From a virus: a stretch of DNA of 44,652 nucleotides. Both the position numbers and the translations under genes were made by a program. This document shows positions 7,931 to 16,900 of the stretch, in pieces. The first letter of the stretch is position 1, and every line of letters begins with the position of its first letter. Where the stretch lies: the IMG/VR virus record IMGVR_UViG_3300031951_000331, positions 1 through 44,652 of that record; one strand, given 5' to 3'. The notes beneath the pieces are model-generated. The model saw only the letters and a list, made by a program, of their open reading frames with translations, was not told where the DNA came from and made no database searches.

Positions 7931-10900
7931 GCGATCTCCTGCTGACCGAGGCGCTGCGGCTCAAGTCCGACCTTGAGCGCCAGCGTCAGGCGCCGAGCGC
8001 GGCGGACCTCGAGGCCGAGGCGAAGCGGATGCTGGCCGAGCAGAACGCGCAGGCGGTCCGGCAGGCGGCGCAGAAGGTGGGCGACGTCGAGCCCGATCAG
8101 GCCGCGCGCGCGCAGGCGCTGGCGGCGCAGACGGGGCTCCCCGCGGGCGTCGTCGAACGCAACGTGAACGAGGTCGAGCGCCGCGTGCGCATGCAGGCCT
8201 TTGATCGGGTCGCGGAAGACCCGGCGATGGCGGCGTTCTACTCTGACCCGTCCAATCTGGCGGTGGCGTCCGACGATATCGACGTGCTGCGCAGCGTCGC
8301 GGACGTGGTGCGATCGTTGCCGGCTGGCGCAATGAAGGGCGCCGGTGCGGGCCTCAAGGGCCTCGGCGAACAGATCGACGCCGGCGCCCGCATGATCGAC
8401 CGCGGGGTGCGCGGGGTGCTTGGGAACCGCGTCGCAGACGCATTCTGGTTCGACTACGGACCCAACCCAGCGACGCTGCTGATCGATGCGGGGCGGGCAG
8501 CTAAGGGGGCAGGCGCTGAGATCGCCGCGCCCGTCGAGCGGCAGAACATGGCGACAGATGTCGGCGAAGGGATTGGTCAGCTCGGCGCGCAGATATTCGC
8601 GATGCTCGTTTCGCGAGGCATGCTGGGATTGCCGATGCTGCTGGGGCAGGGCGCTGACCAGCAGGCTGAGAAGCAGGAAAAGGTTGGGGCCAAGGGGACG
8701 GTCGAGGGCGACGCGGCGATCTTCGCCGGCGCCGCGGTGACGGCGCTGACCGAGCGGTTCGGCCTCGACATCCTGATGCGCAAGGTGCCGGAATCCGTCC
8801 GCTCGTCCATCCTCAAGAAACTGGCGGACGTGTCGGTGCGGTTCGGCGCGGAGTACGCGCAGGAGGTCGTCGAGGGCATCCTCCAGAACGTGGTCGAGTA
8901 CGCCTTCTACAACCCCAACGCGGAAATCTTCGAGGACTTCACCTACGAGGCAACGGTGGCCGGGACGTCGGCCGCGATCGTGCGGTCGATCATCCTGACG
9001 GCCAGCGGCGGCAAGGCGGCGGCGCGCGCGCGGCAGGCCTCAGAGAAGGCCGAGAAGCAGGCCGAGCAGCTCAAGACGATCAACCAGCTCGCCGAGCAGT
9101 CCAAGCTGCGCGAGCGCAGCCCGGACAAGTTCCGCGCCTTCGTCACCGGCCTGATGAAGCCGGACCAGGCGGTCGAGATCGACGCGCAGACGGCGGTGAC
9201 GCTGTTCCAGGAACAGCCCGACCTCGCTCAGTTCATGTCGCCGGAAGAGGTCGAGCGGCTGGCCCGCGACGTGGCGGTGGCGCAGGAGACGGGCGCTGAC
9301 GTCCGCATGCCGCTGTCGACCTTCGTCAACGCCTTCGTCGGCACGCCGGCCTTCGACACGCTGGCGGAGAACGTGCGGCTGAGCGACGACGGTGTCACCG
9401 CGCGCGAGGCGGCGGAATGGACGCCCGAGCAGGTCGAGGAGCAACTCGGCCGGATGCGCGACGAACTGGGCGACGTCGTCAGCAAGCAGGACCAGATCCG
9501 CACGATCTACGACGATATCTTCGGCCAGCTCAAGGCGGCGGCGCTCGACGACGTGGCGGCGACGCAGTACGCGGCGCTGGTGACCGCGCGGGTGCGCACG
9601 CGCGCGGATCGCCTCGGGCTCGACCCGGTCGACGTCTACCTCGAGAACCGGCCGCTGGTGCGCCGCCAGCTCACGGGCGGCAAGATCGACCAGCTCGACC
9701 TGACGCTCGACGACCTGCGTTCGCCGGCGAAGATCACGTCGCGGCGCGCGTTCGGCTCGTCGCTGCTGGAGTTCCTCTCGCAGCGCGGCGGCCTGATCGA
9801 CGCGGGCGGCGAGCTGAAGGGCATGGACGCCGACAAGTGGCACCGGGGCCAGAAGGGCCGGCGGCGGCTGGTCGTCGAGACGCGCAACGCGGCGGCTGGC
9901 GAGAAGCTCACGCCGGGGACGGTCGACGCGACCGAGGCCTCGAAGCTCTCGCTGGACGAGGCGGCGCGCGCGGCCTGGGAGGAAGGCTACTTCCCCGAGT
10001 TGCCCGATCGGGCGACGCCGGAAGACCTGCTGTCGGCGATCGAGGCCGAGCTGCGCGGCAATCCGGTCTATTCCCCGCGCAACCGCAACGAGGCGCTGGC
10101 GCAGCGCCTGGACGCCATGGGGCAGCTCGACGAGGTGCTGAACACGCTGGGCCTCGACGTCAAGGCGGTGACGGGCGAGCAGGTCCGCGAGGCCATGGAC
10201 CGCTATGCGGCGGGGCAGGACGTCAACGCGGACGGCGAGCGGACGCTGGAGCAGGGCGATAATCTGCCCGCCGGCGAGGGTTCTGGGCAGACCGCTACTC
10301 AGGCAGGGGGTGGCCAAGCTCCGGCCGCCCAGGCCGCGCAGGACGGGCAGCCAAAGGTGTCTTTGGGGGCAGAGAGGACCGCGACTGTCGAGAAGGCCGC
10401 GGCGCTTGATGGCGAAGCGACCCGGATCAGCAAGTCCAAGGCCTGGGCTACCGGGCGCGACCTAAAGTTGGCGTTCCAGGAGTCTGTGCAGAATGCGGCC
10501 AAGGCCGCCGGCGTCGACCTGACCTCAGACTCGCCCGAGACGATAGCGTTCCTAACGCGCATGGCTGTGCGCGACGCGATCGAGGCGTTCAAGACAAACG
10601 CCAACGCGGTCGGATGGTACGACCTCAAGACGCGCCAGGCGCTGGCGGTCATGTCGTTGGTGCATCCCGAGATCGCGACTGACGAGCTCGCGCGGTTCCG
10701 GTTCACTTGGGCGCTGGCGGTAACCAGCAACGGGCTGAAGGTCGACAAGAACTTCGAGCTTGCCGAGCAAGTCTACCGGAGGATGAAAGGGAACAGCGTC
10801 GCGCCGGGCGAGATGCCGACAGACATCGAGGCGGGTAACGCGCAGGCGGCGATCAACAATTCGCTGGGACTGTTCAACCGCTTGCAGAAGCTGTGGGGCA

Positions 10901-13900
10901 TCGACAATCTGCGCCGCTTCATGCTGACCGATTTCACGGTCAGCGAGATCACGGCTATCGACAAGGATCTGAGCCCGACCGGCGAGTTCTCGACCGAGAC
11001 CGTCCGCGGCGCCGCGATCATTGGGCCCAAGATCGGCAACGGGTTTTTCTCGAACCTGTATGGGTTCTTCGACGCGCTTACCATGGACCGATGGCTCGTC
11101 CGGTCCTGGGGGCGCTGGACCGGCACTCTGATCCAGGTCGACCAAGAGGCGGCATCGCGGGGGCGCACACGACTACGGGCTGCGCTGGGCGGGCTGGACG
11201 TTGAGGCGTTTGCGCGCGAGCTGCGCAGGATCACCAGGAAGGGCGCCAAGGGGCAAGACCTTGAGGTGAACCGCGCTGACCGCGAGCGCATGATTGCCGC
11301 GCTGGAGGCGCGCGCCGGGGCTGGCGCAGAAGTCGTGACCGACGCCGACCTGGACCAGGTCGCGCTTGCTGTTGGCAAGGGATCGGCGACGCCTCAATTC
11401 CGCGCCATAATGGACAGGGTCGGCGATGACGGCGGCGCCGCCGCATCGGCATGGGTTGCTGCCTACGAAGAGGGGCTGGCGAAGTTCTCTGGCGAGACGA
11501 AAAGCGAGGGTCTGGCGACCAAGTACGCAAACGATGCCGTCCCGGCGCCCGATAGCAGCTACGGGAAAGGGCTTCGCAACGCCGCCAACAACCTGGCGAA
11601 ACAACTTGACGGCCAGAAGGAGCAGCCCGCGGGGCCTGCCGAGCGCCAGAAGATCCGCGCGGTGTTTCGCCTTGCGCTGGCCGAGTTGCAGAAGCGGCCG
11701 GAGTTTGCGTCGCTCAACATGAGCGATTTGCAGGCGCTGCTCTGGTACGCGGAAAAGCGCCTCTACGAGACCGCAAAGGAAGATGTCGTTCTTGCCGAGA
11801 AGCCGGACGAGGCCGGCAAAGGAAGTGCGAAGACCAAGGTTGAGCCCGTCGACATCGGGGGGTATGATGACGACGAGGCCCCGGACTACGCCAACGCCGC
11901 CGCGGCAGTCGCGCGCGCGCAAGGCGTGTCGGAGCGTCGCATTAAGGCGGCGCTGACCAAGGAGGAAAAAAATGGACGCGCAGCAGCAGCACGACCTGGA
12001 GATGGCGGACTACAAGCCGGCGCCGGGCAGCCGCCAGCGGCTCGAGGCTTTGCTGGCTCAGAAAAGCGCCGCTTCGTCGGAGACGCTGCCACCCGGCGCG
12101 TCCGATCCGATCGCGGTCGCAATGCGGAACCATCCGGGTCTTACCAGGGAAGAGGCCGAAAAGATGGCAGAGGCGTTCGGCTTCTAAAGCCGGCAGACCT
12201 TGGTGTAACCGCGGTCGAGCGGTGGGAGGCGGGGCGCTACCTCAAGCAAGTTTTCAACCGAAATGGCGTCGAGACGCCGGCGTTTTTTGAACTGGCGCCT
12301 GGCGACGAAAAGAACGCGCAGGCTTTTGCGGCAGCAATTACCGCCGCGAAAGAACGGATGGGCGCCGTTGGGGCCGCCGTCTTTGTCTATGACCCGGCGG
12401 ACTATGCCGGCATGCGCCTGTTTCTGTCTGAGAACGGCCAGGCCGGCGTTGCGATCAAGCCGGACGGCGACATTGTGTCGGTGTTCGGCGGTGGCGGCAC
12501 AGGCCGCGCGGTCATGGAGCTGGCTGTCGCCGCAGGCGGTCGGAAGCTCGACGCATTCGAGACCATTCTCCCAGAGTTCTACGCCGCGCATGGCTTCCGC
12601 GCTGTTGCCCGTTTGACGTGGGATGACAGTCAGGCTCCTGCCGGATGGGACAAGGCGGCATTCGCCAAGTTCAACAACGGCGAGCCCGACGTCGTCTTCA
12701 TGGTTTACGACCCGGCCCACACCGGCCGGCACTCGTTGCGAGATGGGGTCAGGCTGAAGGGCGAAGGAAGCTACGACCGCGCCGTCAGGGCGCAGGCCCG
12801 CGAGATGAAGGCGATCGCCAATCGTGCCGGCGAGGGGCGAACCCTAGAACAGCCCGCACGCCCGCGCATCGCCACCTGGTTCTCGGGCGCGCGAACGCTC
12901 GAGGCCGCGATCGGCGCCGTCGATAGCACGATGGCGGTTGAGTACGACGCCGAGATCAACGAGTTCGCCAACACGGCCTTCGGCACCGCCTTCGTGACGC
13001 GCGGTGTCGGCGACGTCGACCCGCAGGAGATCGCGGACGCGGACGTCACGCTGTTTCACGCCAGCCCGGTCTGCAAGAACTTCAGCGCGGCCAAGACGCT
13101 GCGCGGCGCAAACGAGCTGGACCGGGCCAGCGCGCAGGCCGTGGCGCGCGCGATCACGGTGGCCAAGCCGCCGGTCGTCACGATCGAGAACGTGCCGCAG
13201 TACGCCGAGACGGCGCTGTTCAAGGAGATCACCGACGCGCTCAACGCGGCCGGGTACACCTGGGACATCGTCATCCACGACGCGGCAGACTACGGCGCGG
13301 CGCAGACGCGCAAGCGCATGCTGTTGCGCGCGGTGCGTGACGGCGAGTTGCCGCCGCTGCCGGAGAAGGTGGGGCCGAGCGACTGGTACGAGGCGCTGTC
13401 CGACCTGATCGAGGACGCGCCGGACGGGACGATCCCGCCGGTCGAGCGCCAGCGCCTCGACGACATGATCGCGAAGGGGCGCCTCGACGCGGGCCAGCCG
13501 ATCATCACCATGGGCGGGTCCGGGTTCCGGGGTAGCTGGTCTGCGGCGAACGCCGGCGGCGCGGCGCCGACGCTCAAGGCGGCGAACGAGAAGCCGCGGA
13601 TCATCCTGCCGGACGGCCGGGTGAAGGTCGTCACGCCGCGCATGATGGCCCGGCTGATGGGCCTGCCCGACACATACCCCGTGCCGGACTCGGCGACGCT
13701 GGCGAAGACGGTGCTGGGCAACGGCATCGAGGGCAACGTGACGCGCTCGCTGATCGCGCCGCTGCTGGAGACGGCGGGCGAGGGGCGGACGCTGGAGCAG
13801 CCCGCACGCCAGGACCGCGGCCCGCTCGCGACTGTCGAGGCGCAGCTCGCTGACCTTGCGGATGACATCGACGGGATCCGCGACGGCGAGTTCGATCCCG

Positions 13901-16900
13901 CCGCCGCGCGCAAAGTGCTGGACAAGCTGAGCGAGGGCGAGCGCGCGGACTATCGCGCGCGCATGCTGGACCGCGCACTGTTGTGGCTGGACGGACAGAT
14001 CGACGCCGATCAGGACGCTGTCGCGGAGGAGATCCTTGCGGTCCTGAACCGGTCCCAGCAGGTGGCCGAGATGCGTGGCCGGATGGCTGCGGCTGTCGAG
14101 CGCGGCGACACGCTGGAGCAGGGCGACGCGCGCGCGCCGGGCGCGACATTGCAAGTTCCAGCCGACATGGTTGGAAACCGCACATACGATGACCCAAAGG
14201 CTTTTGAAGAACTGCAACAAAACATCGCCGACTTTATCGGCGCAAAAATTGACGCGCGCGGCAAAAAATACATTCGGTCTAATCGGCACGATGGGTTCGT
14301 TGTGTCCGAGGATGGATTTTCCAGCGTTTATTTAAAGACGCCCGACAATCTTTTGCTTCGCGTTTCAAATCACAGGCCCAAAAACAAGCTGAGCGGCGCG
14401 TTTTCGGACATATATGTAACGATTGATAATCTTTGGGCCACGATAGAGCTGGGCAAAGAAAAGACGTTTGTGCCTGTAAACTTTCAGGACGAGTGGGACG
14501 AATATGTAGATCCCACTTTTGGCGACCGTCTTGGCGCTGCCTTGTCTGATGTAATTGCCAAGGCGCGAGCTGCGAAGAAGCAAGATTTCAATCAGCGCGA
14601 AGGCTCCATGCCCCGCGGCTCCATCCGCCTGCTTCCCGGCGGGCGGTCGATCATCACGCTGACCGAGAAGGCCGACCTCTCGACTTTCCTGCATGAGCTG
14701 AGCCACGGCTGGCTCGAGGAGCTGCGCGCCGACGCCCAGCGCCCCGACGCGCCGGCCGAGATTGTCGCGGACTGGGAGCGGACGGCGGCCTATCTCGGGA
14801 TTGCCCCGGACGTGGCCGAGATCCCGGTCGAGGCGCATGAGACCTGGGCGCGCACGGGCGAGGCGTACTTCCGCGAGGGCAAGGCGCCGGCGCAGGATCT
14901 TGCCTCGGTCTTCCAGCGGTTCAAGGCGTGGCTGACCCGCATCTACAAGACGCTGACCGAGCTGCGGGTGCCGATCAACGACGAGATCCGGGGCGTGTTC
15001 GACCGCCTGATCGCGAGCGACGAAGAGATCGCCGCGGCGCGGCGCGAGTACGGGCTCGACGCGCTGTTCTCGACGGCGCAGGCCGCCGGCATGACCGAGG
15101 CCGAGTTCAGGGCCTACGCGGACCTGGCGGCGCGCGCGCGGCTCGAGGCCGAAACCGAGGTCGCCGAGGCGCTCCAGCGCGACGCTGAACGCGAGCAGAC
15201 GGAGCAGTATCGCGAGGCGCGCGAGGCGATCGCCAACGAGGTCGAGGCGCAGGTCCGGGCCGAGCCGGTGCATCAGGCCATTGCGTTCCTGACGGCCGGG
15301 CGGCTGCCGGACGGCTCGACGGTCGACGCGCCGGTCAAGCTGGCGCGCGGCCTGCTCAAGGACGCCTACGGCGCGCGCGTGACCAAGCGTCTGCCGCGGG
15401 GCGTGACGGCCGACGAGGGCGTGCCGGCGGACATGGTCGCGTCCATGTTTGGGTTCACCTCTGGCGACGAGCTGGTGCAGGCCATGCTGGCCGCGCCGCC
15501 GATCGAGCAGGAGATCGAGCGCCGGACGCAGGCTCAGTTGCGCGCGCAGTTCCCCGACGCGCGGACGGACGGCCGGGCCTACGAGGCGTCGATCGCGGCG
15601 CTGCACGGCGACGGGCAGATGCGGGTTCTGGAGGCCGAGTTCCGGGCGCTGAAGCGGCTGGGCGCGGGCCAGATGGTCGACGCGGCGGTCCGGCGGACGC
15701 TGGCCGGCCAGAAGGCGCCGAGCGCGGCCGACGTGACCGACGCCGACGTGACGCAGCAGGAATCCGAGGCGGTGCGCATGTCGCCCGGCGCGGGGCCGCA
15801 GGGGCGCGCGGACGCGGCGCTGGGGCGGGCGCGCGTGCAGGCGACGGCCAAGGCGGCCAAGGACATGCGCGGCGACCAGGCGGCGGCCCGGCGCATCGCC
15901 GTCGACGCTCTGTCGGTCGACCGCGAGGCGATCGAGCGGGCCGTCGACCAGTTGAATGCGACGACGCAGGTCCGCGAGATCATGGACACGCAGCGGTGGC
16001 GGCGGGCCGAGAAGGCCGCGGCGAAGGCCGTGGTCGACGCGGTCGCCGGGCGCGAGTGGGCGGCGGCAGCCTGGCACCAACGCCAGCGCATCATCGCGGC
16101 GCACATGGTCAGGCGCTCGACCGAGGCCCGCAAGGAGATCGAGACGGCGATCGAGCGGTTCCGCAAGTATTTGTCGAAGAAGCCGGGCGCGATCGACTGG
16201 GACTACCTCCAGCGCGCGCGGGCGATCCTTGAGGCGTACCAGTTCGGCTCCGAGATGTCGGACCGCCGGCGGGCGGTGCTTGAGCTGCGGCAGATCGAGC
16301 GGTGGAAGGCCGCGCTGGCCGAGGACGAGCAGGCGAGGCTGGAGATCGCGCCGGAGATCCTGGCGGCGGATGGCACGACGCACTACCGCGACCTGACGCT
16401 CGAGGAGTTCATCGCGCTGCGCGACACGGTCGAGAACATCGTCGCGGTCGGCCGGACGAAGACGCGGCTCCTGCGCAACAAGGCCGAGCGCGACCTCAAC
16501 CGGACGGCGGCGCTGGTCGCCGAGACGATCCTCGACAACCTCAAGGTCAAGGCGCGGCGCTCGCGCGACGCAATCGAGAAGGGCGTCGGCTACGGGCTCG
16601 AGCGGTTCAAGAACCAGTTCTTCGCCTCGCACCGCAAGATCGAGAACCTGGTGCGGGAGATGGACGGCTTCGCGCCGCTGGGGCCGGTGTGGCAGGCGCT
16701 GTTCAAGCCCTTGCAGGACGCGCAGAACGACGAGACGCGCATGTCGATCGAGGCCACGGCCAAGATCAAGGAGCTGTTCGAGCGGTTCCCCGAGGACGGG
16801 CGCCGGACGTGGCGCACGCGCACGACCTACCATCCCGAGATCGGTCAGCCGCTGAGCAAGGCGACGGTGATCTCGCTGGCCTTGAACTGGGGCAACGAGG

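Noticed and set aside
8418-8435. Another regulatory-box copy (CTTGGGAACCGC) in the giant gene
   Set aside because: It matches only the short core, runs against transcription and lies in well-conserved coding sequence.
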